64,000 nucleotides of DNA, taken from the NCBI GenBank assembly GCA_900155495.1, contig FTLJ01000362.1:62001-126000 (forward strand). Reading direction: 5' to 3'. The stretch is from Porogramme epimiltina (taxonomy: Eukaryota > Basidiomycota > Agaricomycetes > Polyporales > Polyporaceae). The position numbers and the translations under genes were made by a program. This document shows, one piece after another, positions 33,510-45,184 of the stretch. Numbering within the stretch: position 1 is the stretch's first letter; the number at the start of each line of letters is the position of its first letter. The notes below the pieces were generated by a model. The model saw only the letters and a program-made list of their open reading frames with translations. It did no database searches and had not been told where the DNA came from.

Positions 33510-34752
33510 ATGCCTGCACTTGACAATGCGACTGACCAGGAGCAGTATGCCTGGAACATCTACGCCAAGCAGCTATTTCCCCTTGGGCACGGCTATCCCT
33601 TGTGGATGCCAGATCCTGACCCATCAGCGAGCATGCCAGTCGAAATTGGCGATGTCGGCTGGATAGACCAAGGAGGTTTCTTCCAGCTTTTCAATGTTAC
33701 CCGCGGGGAAGACGAACGACAGGCTCAAGGCGGGGTTCCTGAAGGCTTTGTACCGCTACGTATGACCGACCTCCGTGTGGTTGGACCCACAGAACGCATT
33801 ATGCAGCGCTATATACATAGCCGTACTATCAAGGAGCTTAATGTATCGGGCGGGGTATCTGCGGGAAAGTAGGTCGATTCTCCATAAAAAGCGTCTCTTC
33901 AACCGGTTGATAGTGCCATCCCATCACGATCACAGTCCGGCCATAGCTTCTCTAGGAGCACACATAAGCTTCAAATGTGGTTCCGAGGCGGGCGCACTTC
34001 TCGTCAATGGGCCAGCGGCTCATACGCGCGTGGCAAATGCCCGAGGACTCATCGATAAATACATGCGCACCTACTTCAAGAGTTGGACGGCGTTCTCGAA
34101 CGCACTTGGGTTCGACTTGGATGACGAAGATATATACTTCGTCTACGGAGTGACGAGGACAAGAAACTGGGCCGTCGCGGCCTTCAGGGACAGCTACGAG
34201 CGAACAGATGTCACAGTCAGCGGTACCCTAGGATGGACAGGCGGGGGGGCAGGGACCAATTTTTCTATAGGTGCTTCTAATCAGACTTTCTCTGACTGTC
34301 AATACCGAGTCGGACCAAGTTCATCAGAGCGCGGCACGCCATCTTTACTGTCACCTCCACCGTCACCCCGTTCCTCGCGGCCGCTCGAAGACTTTCCCGC
34401 ACTTTCCGCTGCGCCCTCACACACGGTATCACCGCCTGTTATGGACCAAACCTCACAATCTACGCAGCCTACCTTCCTACGTGTACCGTCCCCCTATGGG
34501 GCAAACGACAGCACCGTGTCAGAAGGAAACCAATGTATATTTCTCAAATACTTCAAGATGAAGCGCCGCTCCAAGATCTTGCCTGCCCGTCCATTGCGGG
34601 CCGCAGCGGGGCCTGACGAGCTTCCGAAACCAGGACCCGATAGCAGTGCAACGGGCCCAATCGCAATGGAACTGGACCCGGATTACGACATGGAGAATTC
34701 TGATGATGACGACGAGTTCCCGCTGGGTTTTGAGAAAGTGCGCATCGTGTAA
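33510..34752 (+). CDS. Conserved Agaricomycete protein of unknown function
   Basis: Exons 33510-33868 and 33936-34752 (67-base intron, phase 2), 391 residues. The first exon carries YAWNIYAKQLFPLGHGYPLW, then VEIGDVGWIDQGGFFQLFNV and GVPEGFVPL. The second has ISFKCGSEAGALLV, IDKYMRTYFKSWTAF, DEDIYFVYGVTRTRNWAVAA and GWTGGGAGTNFSIGAS. Together these form a pattern repeated in many hypothetical proteins of mushroom-forming fungi, where two all-beta blocks are followed by a variable tail. The tail here is Pro/Ser-rich and ends acidic (DYDMENSDDDDEFPLGFEKV). An upstream ATG at 33,408 would add 34 hydrophobic residues; I chose 33,510 because the family pattern begins near it. No catalytic motif is evident. 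Confidence 0.72.
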
Positions 34753-34770
34753 CTCAAATTCATCACTAGG

Positions 34771-35567
34771 ATGCTTACAATTTCTTCTCAAAAGCCATAT
34801 GATCCAGTCAACGACTTGCTTGACTACATACTAGAGGTAAGTTGAAGTCAATATTACATGGATTTCCAGAGCACTAAGGTCTTCGCAGTGTTCCACGGCC
34901 TCAATCGCAATTGCCTCAGACGAGGATATCATTAACATCTTTGCCGTAAGTGTCAATGTGGGGATTTATTGTACCTTTTGCTCATTATTTAATCACAGGA
35001 AGAAACCCTCCCACCCGACGTTTTAGGTGCACTGAGAAGTATGCATCTCAATATAGCAGTGGAGGAAGACGGTGGTATGTCGTACCGTGGCATTCTTTTT
35101 GTCTTCATTGGCTGAGCCAAGTTAATGCAGTTGGGAGAGTACATGAAGCTCTCTTTACGAGGAAGCGAGGTATGTACGCACCCTTTGGGTCGTTGAAGTA
35201 ACTTCTTGCCCTCGCCCCTGTGTCTCACCATCATATATATGTGTCGCCGAATGATCTCTATAGATGCTCGCCATTTTCGCACTCTTGCACAAGACATTGG
35301 GCAGCACGAGAGTCACTCCATGATGTATGGTAAGGAATAAGCTACGTCGTTCTCGTATCGTGGTGCCTCACTAGTGCTCCTGACTCAGGTGCATCGCCAT
35401 TGGGGCCTCCCCCGAGCAAAAAACCACGAGTGGCGACGCGCAGAGCCGTACCGGGCTCAAAAGTCCGAGGTCAAGCCCGGCGTTTAGGGCACAGGCCTTG
35501 TCAGGATGAAAGTCCTGGCCCTATGGGAGGGTTTAGGCCGGGCCGGGCTCGGGCTCGTGTATCCTAG
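34771..35567 (+). CDS. Small conserved hypothetical protein
   Basis: Six short exons: 34771-34836, 34889-34945, 34999-35074, 35131-35169, 35264-35329 and 35389-35567, all phases consistent, 160 residues. It begins MLTISSQKPYDPVNDLLDYI and continues IAIASDEDIINIFA and LPPDVLGALRSMHLNIAVEE. The C-terminal exon is basic and Pro-rich (PPPSKKPRVATRRAV), resembling a nuclear localisation signal. The start lies 18 bases after the stop of the preceding gene, so the two transcripts must be very close or overlap. I recall similar DPxDDLLDYIL-type starts in other Agaricomycete hypothetical proteins but know no function. The final exon reads into low-complexity sequence and its end is less certain. Confidence 0.6.
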
Positions 35568-36935
35568 GTACTTGTCATAAGGCGTACGCCTTTGTAAAAT
35601 ACGACACATCATACTTGGGCGCCGATATTGACGCACTGTGCAGGTGGGCGTAGGGTGGGGGCGGGTAGGAGGCGAAGTGGGGGTAGTCGCTCTAGTTCAG
35701 GATGCCTGCGCAGATACCACAGATTGGCATGGAGCTGATGCCGTATGCTATGGCCCACCTGAGCTGAAGCTGCTGCTGATGGGCTCGACAGCACCGAGCT
35801 GGCTGCCAGGATCGTTGAGAAGGGGCCGTGCGCTGCCTGCCTCTGCGAGAGCCCAGGTCGATTCTACAGTGAATGAGGAATTGTCTGCACAAGCGAGAAG
35901 GGGGTGGTGTTTTGACACGAGGAAAGTGCGATAAGTGATGCTAAATAACATTTGAGAGATACGGTGTGGGATCAATATCGGGGACGAGAGCGACGGGAGC
36001 CTGAGGAGGGGCCCGCCGCCCAAAGGAGCGAGGAGGTAAGTCACGTGTACCTCTTTCCAGCGCTCAAGTCTTCACACGGCGGGCATTTCCGCATTTTCTC
36101 CCCATGAAAAGCCGACACGAAGTCCAGACACGTGGCTTCCACTTTCGAAAGGTTTTCTGAGTCTACGGTATTTCCCTCTTTGTCAAGTTTTTATGTTATC
36201 ATGTGCATCGGGATCACGTGATCAAAAAAGGAAATTGTCACATCTTCGCTCGAAAATCTATGCTTGCTAGTCAATCCCTTACGAGCTACTACGCCAGGCT
36301 ACTCCTCACCGCGCTGAGCCTCCCTCAATGCGAGTAATCTCTCTACTGCGCTAGTCCACTTCTCGCCGCTCCTCACCGCTCCCCATCGCTCCTCGCTGCT
36401 TCCGACCGCTTCCCACCATTCCCCGCCGCTCCCCGCCACTCCCTGCCGCCTTGTCACCGACGGCGGTCGGGCAAGGCTTCTATTTCTGTCTGTTCATTCC
36501 CACACCCTCGAGCTCCTCATATGCGGTGCCGCCCCGCGCCACTCGCCTTCGCCATTCTGCTCTCCTTCACTCCCTCTGCATTGCGGCACTCTCCACCTCA
36601 ATGGTTCACTCTTCGCTATACTAGTTTGCCTTAAGTGATGGTTGTATTCATGCTCAGGAAAACTTGTTCGTGTGCACATGTGATCACGTTCATTGCCAGA
36701 AAAGTGGGACAAAGGTTAAACATCACGTACTCAAAAAATTGTATGAAAAGGTTATGCAAATGGAAGCCACATGTCTCGACTTTGTCTCGGCTTTTCATAG
36801 AGAGAAAATTCGGAATTGCCCGCCGTGTCAGCGCTTCAGCGGCCAACAGTAACAGGCGCGTGGCCCGGCGCCTTTTGATATCTCTCTGCTCACTGTCCTC
36901 CGCTACGAACGTCTATCCTACGCCTGCAGCTCTGA
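35568..36935. other. 1.4-kb gap with C-rich degenerate repeat
   Basis: No gene recognised. Frames at 35,638-35,934 (+) and 35,748-36,044 (-) are complementary shadows of each other. At 36,357-36,452 a run of about nine imperfect decamers (CGCTCCTCAC, CGCTCCCCAT, CGCTCCTCGC and similar) forms a C-rich low-complexity tract. Confidence 0.45.
36357..36452 (+). repeat. Imperfect tandem C-rich decamer repeat
   Basis: About nine diverged copies of a 10-base unit related to CGCTCCYCRC, all pyrimidine-rich on the plus strand, about 0.5 kb upstream of the copy 3 family gene. Confidence 0.6.
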
Positions 36936-37805
36936 ATGCAGCAGCATGGAGGTTCTGTCCGCCCATCATCAAACTTCCAGTCCAAGCTTCCAGCAGAATG
37001 GCACTTTTGCGAAGCCGTCATAGACGACGCAGGCACCCTCTGTCCTAAGCTCATCGTACCCTTCAAGGGGATGCGGTACTGCTATGCGCACAAGCGGGAA
37101 TGCTACAAATCGGTTTCGTCCTACAAAGAGGCTTTCCATAACGCTCGCGCCGTAAGGGATGGTGCGCTCACCGGGCGTCAGAAACTCAAAGACATCAGGA
37201 CCCTCAAGAAGCTCGACGCAGCTATCCGGGCATCGAGGATATACAATCACTGGGTCAAGATAGAGATGCGGCAGCGCATTTGGCATGCCACACGTTTTAG
37301 GGCACACGGTACGTTATTCCCATATGCCGTTGCCCCTCATGTCGCCCATGATCCCTCGATCTCCAGCCCAAACAGTCAATCACGCATATAGCATCGAGAG
37401 CTTGCACTTGTTCGCTCGCAAGTGCGATAAGCTAATCCGCCTTGCGATGGGCAGGAGGGCGAGTTGGACAGAGCACAATCTCGGGCGCACACCTATCCAA
37501 CTGCGGGATCCTGGCTATCTGTACAGGACAGATTTTGCCCGCGAATATCTCGATCGGCGGAACCACAGCAAGAAGACACAAAGCGGGAGTCGTGCGTCGT
37601 TTGCAGAAAGAGCGGGTGGGAAATATATGGTGCGCCTCGCGTTAAGAGCCCTAGTATGTGACCCTGTTTTCGCCTCCGGGTAGAGCATCCCACAATGCTA
37701 ACATAGAAGCCTAAGGCCGGGTTTGGCATCTACGCATTGTATACCCACAGACAGAGGTCAAGATCCGTGACTCCCGCCTGGCATACTCCAGCCCTGTATG
37801 CATAG
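36936..37805 (+). CDS. Cys3His/coiled-coil family protein (copy 3)
   Basis: Exons 36936-37308, 37367-37653 and 37707-37805, phases consistent, 252 residues. The Cys3His block is FCEAVIDDAGTLC, MRYCYAHKREC (C-x10-C-x12-C-x2-H). The helical part SYKEAFHNARAVRDGA, TLKKLDAAIRASRIYNHWVK follows. Exon 2 (SLHLFARKCDKLIRLAM, RDPGYLYRTDFAREYLDRRN) matches exon 2 of copy 2 (DPGYPIKESFAKHYLDQR), so these two form a subgroup distinct from the 55-62 kb copies, which instead have DAGH and a membrane segment. The third exon is basic and may be mis-modelled. Function unknown; the Cys/His block could bind zinc. Confidence 0.6.
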
Positions 37806-40800
37806 GTACGGCTTCGTCGTCCACGCTCCCCGACGTTCGCCTTTCGCTATGCGTCAATCATGCCCAGACATCTGACCTCACTCGCACTCCCCCGAAGACG
37901 TGGACGCACAACGGCTCAACCGCGCAGCTCCTCCAAACACGTCTGTGCGACCTGCCGGCCTCTTGGAGAGATATACACTGTTGAGTGGGCAACGTCCTAT
38001 GCGCTACCACGTTAGATAGGATGGAGTTGGAAGGGAAGAGCTGGAATTGCTTGGCTGGCATGGTGAATCGATGTATTCTATCTAATACGGATGCCCATGT
38101 TGTATTCTTACACCAATGTCATGTTTACGCAGCTTCCCCGTCCACAACACCTTATCGTCTTTGAAGGTTTCCCCCGGTCTATCACCTCGCTGTCGGACAC
38201 TTCCACCATACACTCCGAACTCGCGTCGCCCACTCATCGATGACTTTCGACAACCTCGTCTCGTTTTGAACCCTCCTCGGTACCCTTCCGCCTGCCTGTT
38301 ACGCACCGGACCAGGGGACAGGCACCGTAAGAGCTCGTGCGCAGCAGGCGCCTCGCTGACGCCCACGTCCTCAACCGCCATGCTGGCCGCGTCCGCACCA
38401 TCCCCACTGCTCCTCGGATCTCCTCCGTCTCCAGGGCCCGCAAGACAACTCGCGCCTCCTTGTCCCTGAGGCTCATCATATGGGACGGCGATCAGGGCGG
38501 CGAGCCCTCGCACGCGTGCGAGGGCTGAATGCCGATGGGCCGGCTCTAGCTGTGAGCGCACTCACAAAGCTCATGGGAGGGGGGATGTGCGCGTCGGGTT
38601 AGAACGTGCGGCCGTGCGTCGTAATGGCCGCCGGCCCTTGGTGGTGATGGTGGCTGCCCCAAACTGAACTATGACCCTTGGACCTCGGCTCACCTGGCGG
38701 TTCGCTGCTCAAGCCATCAGAACTTTCGGAAGCAACCAGGAGTCACGCGAAGGCAAATGGGCGTGTGTTGCGGGGTATACATCTCAGTGAGTATTTATCC
38801 TCTCAGTGACAACGACGGCGACTGAGAGAGCCACATGAACGTACCATAGATCTGGAGCGCACACAGACGGAAGCCAAAATTGGGCCGACAGAGAAGCCAG
38901 CAGCCCGCCCGAGCGCCCTCTCACGCGTTCCTCCGTCAACCAACGTTAGCGTTCTAAGCCTTCCCCCCGAACTAGACAGCGCGTACACGAAAACCACAGC
39001 CTTCTGCATCTCATATGTCCTATTCAAGGATCGGCGTCACGGTGGACCACTTCTGTGAAAAATGCCTGCGAAAATGAAGACGGAGACGAGGAAGAAGGGA
39101 GTCCACGCGGAGGGGCGGGTCCTGTGCATCCACCTCGTCGGGGAGGTCTCTCAGGTTTCGAGCGATTATGTCATCCTCGCCGCTTGTAGATGATCCTACT
39201 GACTGAATGTCGTATCCCGCCGCCGAGGCCTGTCAATGCACCCAGGTCGATGTGATAAATGCGGAGACTAGCCCCACAGCTCATTATACCTTGCAACAAT
39301 CCCCGTGCGTGCTCGAATCCAGCTTATTTTCGGAGTTCACCCTCAAAACGCACGAAGGTTATGGCTACTCAATCCAACAGGGTCTTTCACGTGCATGTCA
39401 CCGGGGTATGAGTGGATAGCCAGAATAGGCGAGCTCAGCTCTTGGCTTAGTTGTCCGGCTTCCCAGGCTCGCGGCCGCTCCAACAACTTGTGTACGAAGA
39501 CTTCTTCCCTCAAATAGTCTAGCAATTAGCCCAGACCGTCAAGCGAACCTTTCATGTTGCGATGGCGAGGAACGCCCTAACACCCTAGATGGAGCGAGCA
39601 TCCGACGCAGTGAGGGTCCGATCGGCGAAGCCCAACATGGAGTAGATATTGAGCGTCGCGCCAAATTGGGAGGCTACCCCGTGATGACGTCATAGGATAC
39701 AAAACGTCCGTCCCAGCTCGTGGCTGTCTATGAATCGCTTTGGCTACGTGAGTACCTTTCACGGAGAATACAACGCTGTAATCTCTCTGACGCCACTCCC
39801 AACAGGTCCTAGGACGACGTACTTTTGTGTATGATACTCCCCGCTCACTACCGATCCTCCCTGGGAACCTGCGGTCTCGACGAGCCTACGCAGATCCAGA
39901 AGTGCCCCCGTAAAAGAGGGCTGTTCTGTGAGACTCCGATGACAGAAAAGCTGTCCTCCCCGAGATCCAAGGGCAGCAACACTGTCATATTCTTCCCCCA
40001 TCCTCCCCGGGCCCGACATTCCGTGCGGATCGGCCGAGTCCACGTTCTTTTCAGTCAGCCGCTGAGATGTAACGCTCCGATGAGGTCAGCGAAAACGAGA
40101 TCAACGTCACCCTGCTGGGCCGCAGTCCGCTGAAGAATCCGCGCTCTTCCGCGGCATACACACATATCCCTACCATCGTCCACATACCGGTGAATATTGC
40201 AGCCTTGTCCTCCGACGGCGCCGGTCCCGCCGCACTGTGTGCACCCTGGGCTCGCGCAGGCATCGCGCTAGGCTATTCCAGGTACACAATTGTCTCATCC
40301 GCACAGGAGCGGACCATAACGGCAGAAGTATCGGCAATCCACATATCAGCGCCCCCACGTAGCTGTGTATTCAGTCCTGCGCTTTGTGGGCGCATACGAG
40401 TACGCGGGAACGCGATTTGATGTGGTTGTGCTGTGTCTGACGAATACACCGTGCGATGTAGAAGGAACGAAGGAGCGCGCAGGCGCGCGGGAGGTGCGGC
40501 AGCGCGCGCTAGAACCCGGCGCGGGCAGGGGAGCAAAGCACGGCCTCCCGCCCTAGTGGGCTTCCCAATACAAGGGCAGCGATTAGCGAGGGGACGCCTG
40601 TGTCGGTGGGGGCGCGTGGGGGGCGCGCGAGCCTCGAGAGGCTGGTGACGGGGGCCCAGCCCGCCCGCGGCCCGCCATTCAGAAATTGCGCCTTGGGAGC
40701 GCAATTTACACCCTCGAGGCGGGCATGGGCCAGGGGTGGGGAGGCCCGTTCGCACGTCTGGCGGTCGCCGGGAGGCTCATTGGCACGCGCAGAGATGGCA

Positions 40801-43452
40801 GAACCTCCATCGATGGGCCCGCCCCGCGCCGCCACCGGCCACTGCCAGGCCGCTGGTTTGTGCCCACGCCCGTTCTCGAGGGAAACGCCGCGGGAGACGC
40901 GCGAAGCCACTCTAGGTGCGCGCCTGCGCCTGCGCGGGCGCACGCGAACGGCGCCGCTGACGTCCGCACGCGGGTTCCTTAAGTTCTGGAACCCGTCCGG
41001 CCGGGGAGGAGATTTCCGGGCCCGCATTACAGCAGCGCACTCGGCGACCATTACGCTGCACGGCGAGCGGCGACGGTCGAGCGGGGGGATACGCGGGGAC
41101 CTGAGGGCGGGCCCGCCCCGCCCACAGGGGAGTATCCCAGCAGTATCGTTAGGTGGACGGGCAGGACACGTGCGATAGGCTCAGAGTTTGGGAAGACATA
41201 AGCGAGAGGCGGGAAACGAGGCTGGCGCGCAGGCGCGGCGAGGAGGCGTCGAAGGCCTTCATGCCCAAGGTCCGCGCGCAGTGCCCGCCATATGGCGCGC
41301 GGATAACGCGCAGCCCGTCATATGTGCCTAAATACACGATATATTCCGTCCCCCCCCCCCTCAAGTAAGATATATGCGATAAGTCTAGCGTCCGCAGCGC
41401 GAGCGAAGGGCGCGACTGGGCTGGTCGGGGGCGGCGGAGAGAGGGTGGTAGTTAGGCGGGGTACAGCATAGCGCGTAATGTTCACGGCAGCGAGGATCCA
41501 GGACGGCCGTCAACGACGCCACTAAACGCTAATTCTACCTCCTCAGCATCGTCCGCATAAGCCACTCCTAAGAATGAAGGGGCAGCAAAGTCGGGGACTC
41601 TGCAGCCTCTGCTGCAAAAGGCCCGCTCTCGGCAGGAGCGCAGACCCGCCACCTCGTACGCTTGATCCCCAACTGGGAGCGCTTCCCGCACCGCATATGG
41701 CCCTGCGAGGACGATAGTGCGATGCTGGCGCCGATCTTGTCCCCTGAATGTGAGAGCGTGCGGTCCCAGCTTGGGCCTGCGTTGGCCGGGCTGGGCGCCG
41801 CGTCGTTTTGCGAGGCGCGCGCGATGTCGAAGACGAAGCACGACCCGTCACATGCCGTGTCGTGTGAACAGCGGGGGAGGTACAGCACGCGCGACGCCGC
41901 GGAGAGCCCAGCTTCGAGCGCGCGGCCGCGCTGGAGGCCAGCGAGTGGGCCCTCGACAGTGCCAGCGCGACAGAAGGCAGCGTCGGGCGACACGACTCAG
42001 CGCTGCCGTCAGCAACCACGCCATCGGCGGCGCGCGGCCGCATGGAGATCCGACACCAGGGCGGACGTAGCGGCGACGACATATCGGAGCGTCGAGGTTG
42101 GGAGGAGGACGCCGGCGGCTCGCGGCGTCTCGCGCAGGGTTTCTGTGCAATTCTGCATGTAAGTTAACCGGACAGGTCTCGCACGTTAATACAAGGCGTC
42201 CTACGTACAAGGATAGCGCGCCGGGCGGGGCACCGAGCGCGAGGGGCGAGGCAGCCGCCGCCCTTCCTCGCGCGCCGTTCCCCCGCACGCGGGACGACGA
42301 AGCGAGGGAGGGGCCCACGAGGTAGGGAACGCGACGTCGAATCCGGGCGACGCCCTCCCTACCTGCGCACGCGCACGCACGCACGGCCTGCGCCTCCTGG
42401 GGGGCGGGCGAGGGGGGCAGGCGGCCGCGCGCGCAGGGGCGAGCGTGACCGCCACGGGCGTGCCAAATGAAAGCCTGCAGGTGATGCGATGGGCGACCCA
42501 GATACGTCCGCCCCGGGAGATGAACGCGTTCGCCAAAACTTTCCGCGTGCACCTGGCGACCGGGTTCCCGCCGTCGCAGCATTGCGCTCGCTCGCCGCTT
42601 TCTGTGATGGAACGCGGGTTTCTGACGAGCGCGGGTGCGCGAGCGGGTGCGTGTGCGAGGGCGTCGAGGGCGACGTCGGAGAGGTGGGTCCTGGAGGACC
42701 GTAGTGGCCGTGGGGGGGTGTGATCAGGCGATGGAGATTCTCCGATCATGAGAAATCGGGACGCCTAGAAGGTTTGCAAGGGCGTCTCGAATGCGCTCAA
42801 TGGCACCCGGGCGACTGCGTGGACGCGTTTAGGCGGCAGGGGGGCTGCTGCTGGGACGGGGCTGCGGCACGAAAATGCCGGGGAGCGTTCTGCGGGAGGG
42901 CCGCAGGGCGATCCGTATGTTCCTGGGATCCGTATTTCATGGAATCTGGGGAGGATTCGACGGCAGCACGGTGCGGGAAGGGCACAGGTCGAAAGAGGCC
43001 GGCAGTGTGCACCGGTGGACATAGCCAGAGAACGAGAAGGCGGGGGCGGCGGACGCAGCCGCCGAGTGGAATGGGGCGGAGACGGTTGGCGCGGCGGCGA
43101 TTCCGGGCGGCGCCTGAAGTGGCGGAGGGACCCGAGCCTGATCTAGCCGGGGCGAGATAATCTTTGCAGAGCCTCGCCGGAAACACGTTGCACGGATAAC
43201 CTGAAGAGGGAAACGGACACTATTCGACGGTATTCATTTTCGCGAATGGCGCCGATGGGCTCAGTCATCCCCGCCCCAGCAGAGTTTGCCAGCGTCGCCT
43301 TCCGCTGCCGTGGTCCGAGGGTCCCACCGCCTTGGGAAGTATAAGTATACACCTCTCACCCTCCCAGGCCGCCCTTTTGTTCCAGCCGCCACTGCACCAT
43401 CTCATCCGCACTGCTTTATCATCCTACCTACCCTCCTCTCCTGGCGCAAGAC
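37806..43452. other. 5.6-kb gene-poor stretch, GC-rich in its right half
   Basis: No frame shows a recognisable domain or a phase-consistent exon chain. From about 40.4 kb the sequence becomes strongly GC-rich, producing long open frames in several phases at once (for example 40,509-41,051 minus against 40,600-41,178 plus) made mainly of Arg, Ala, Gly and Pro; these are composition artefacts. A short frame at 39,061-39,193 (+) is the only low-GC candidate, with no family. Confidence 0.4.
43340..43345 (+). promoter_or_regulatory. TATA-like box of the disordered-protein gene
   Basis: TATAAG within AGTATAAGTATAC, 113 bases before the ATG at 43,453 and followed by a pyrimidine-rich leader. Confidence 0.5.
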
Positions 43453-45184
43453 ATGACCGAGTACGCCACCGACCCAGAGGTCATCCAGGAGTTCCTCCAC
43501 GCCCGCAACCGGACAGCTAACTGGGTCAGCGTCCACTCGCGCGGCGTCAACTTCGTCTCCGCCTCTTCGCCGCCGTCTATGATCAGCGACGAGGACGCGC
43601 CGAGCTATGGGCCCAGTGAGTCCGACGCGTCCAGCTCACACTCCACCCCTCCACGCATGCTCCTCCGCTACGACGACGGCCGGCCAGACGTCCCCATCTC
43701 GCACGAGCACTCCTCCTCCTCGCCAACACACAGCCGATCGAGCGGCCGGCCGCCCTCGTCGTCGCGCCACTCCCAGCCGCGATCGCGATCAGGCTCGCTC
43801 TCGCCAACGGATCCGCGCCGCGCGCCTGCGTACGGCCAGCCGTCGTCGCTGTCGTACGCCTCGGGCTCGCAGTACGCAGCAGCAGCAGCAAGCCTGAACG
43901 CGGCCCCAGAGAACATACGGGTGCTGCCGTCCCGCCAGGCCGAAGACTCCCAGCGGCCGCGGGCGTCTAGCTCGTCGCATCAGCGTCATGCGTCGGGACA
44001 GGCCCTGTTCCCGCCGCACGCACCCTCGATCCACGATAGAGTTCCGCCCCTCGCAGATCCCCTCCACGCCTCGAACCGGGCTCCGCACCCACATCCGCCC
44101 AGCCACCCCCGCCCATCCGCCAACCAGCCGATTCCGATTCCCGCTTCTCCGCCCACCGTAGGCCCCTCGGCGCAACCCCATAATGGCGGTTCCCGCTTCT
44201 ACGAGCGTCCAGGCATGGCTGCGTCCCAGGCCGGCCTACCCTATTCCTACTCCCCGCCTGCGATCGTCTACGCTCCGTCCGGGCGACATCACAGGTCCAA
44301 CTACCAGCCCCCCGCGATAGTCTACTCGCCCTCATCGCATCACCGCCGCGCCCCAGGAATGGCATTCAGCAGATCCGACCCCACCCCGCAGCCGAACCGG
44401 TACTCCCCAGAAACGAATGCCGGACACACCCCATTCCCATCTGTGCAGGGCTCGGTATCGCAGGGCCGCCCGCGGCACCAATCTCTTAGCGCGGCAGATC
44501 GCGAATCCCCCCGCGGCCGCAGCTTCGCGCCCACGTCAGGGCGCGACCGCATGCGCACCCGCTCACCGACCCCTTCACTCGAGAGCGACACAATGAGCGA
44601 CAGCTCAGGGAGCACGTATTACGTCCTGCCTTCGCCCGGCCAAAAAGTACAGATCATCGTGAGTGTCTACCGTCATTATCTGACTTCTTTGTCCCGATCG
44701 CCCAACGTGCGTGAGGGCTGCACGTCTGCGGCGCTGCGCGATCGTGCTTTTTCGCAGTTTGGGACGTCGACCACAGCCGATCTGGCCGCCCCGTGTATTT
44801 CATTCTGCGCGATCTCGACCACGGAGATTACGATGTGCAACGCCTCGCACGCGTTGCTCCGGCTTCCCCTTCCCTTTATCTTCGTCATCGTCCGCCTCTC
44901 GAGGAGTAGCAATACTGACGCATCCACAGGTACCCAACTCCGCGTCGATATACACGCAGACGCCGCCGGCGAAAGCCCCGCGCACCCCGCGCACGCCGTC
45001 GTCGCCGTCCTCTCCTTCGTCCTCGGGCAGCATGAAGAAGCCGTTCTTCGCACGGATATTCTCCCGCGCCTCTGGCTCGGTGGACTCGCGCGGCTCCAGC
45101 GGCCAGGGTAAGCGCCTTCGCTGGCACACTACCGCGGGCGGTTCGAGTGCTCACCTCCCTCCCCCGTTCGCAAGCCCGCGGTGA
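43453..45184 (+). CDS. Large intrinsically disordered Ser/Pro-rich protein
   Basis: Exons 43453-44658 and 44930-45184 joined in phase 0 across a 271-base intron, 486 residues. A short ordered start (TEYATDPEVIQEFLHARNRT, then WVSVHSRGVNFVSA) is followed by more than 350 residues dominated by Ser, Pro, Arg, His and Gln. An internal duplication reads PPAIVYAPSGRHHR and PPAIVYSPSSHHRR. The last conserved block before the intron is SSGSTYYVLPSPGQKVQII, and exon 2 has SASIYTQTPPAKAPRTPRTP then MKKPFFARIFSRASG. I recall the N-terminal block and the KKPF-x-R-F end together in other Polyporales hypothetical proteins. It may be a phosphorylated scaffold (many SP sites) but nothing proves that. A GTAAGC donor at 45,109 allows an alternative 3' end. 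Confidence 0.7.

Noticed and set aside
40509..41178. Overlapping long frames on both strands
   Set aside because: GC-rich sequence leaves several frames open at once; composition is Arg/Ala/Gly/Pro and no domain or splice chain fits.
43583..44365. Minus-strand frames opposite the disordered protein
   Set aside because: Complementary shadows of the plus-strand coding exon, Arg-rich and without motifs.
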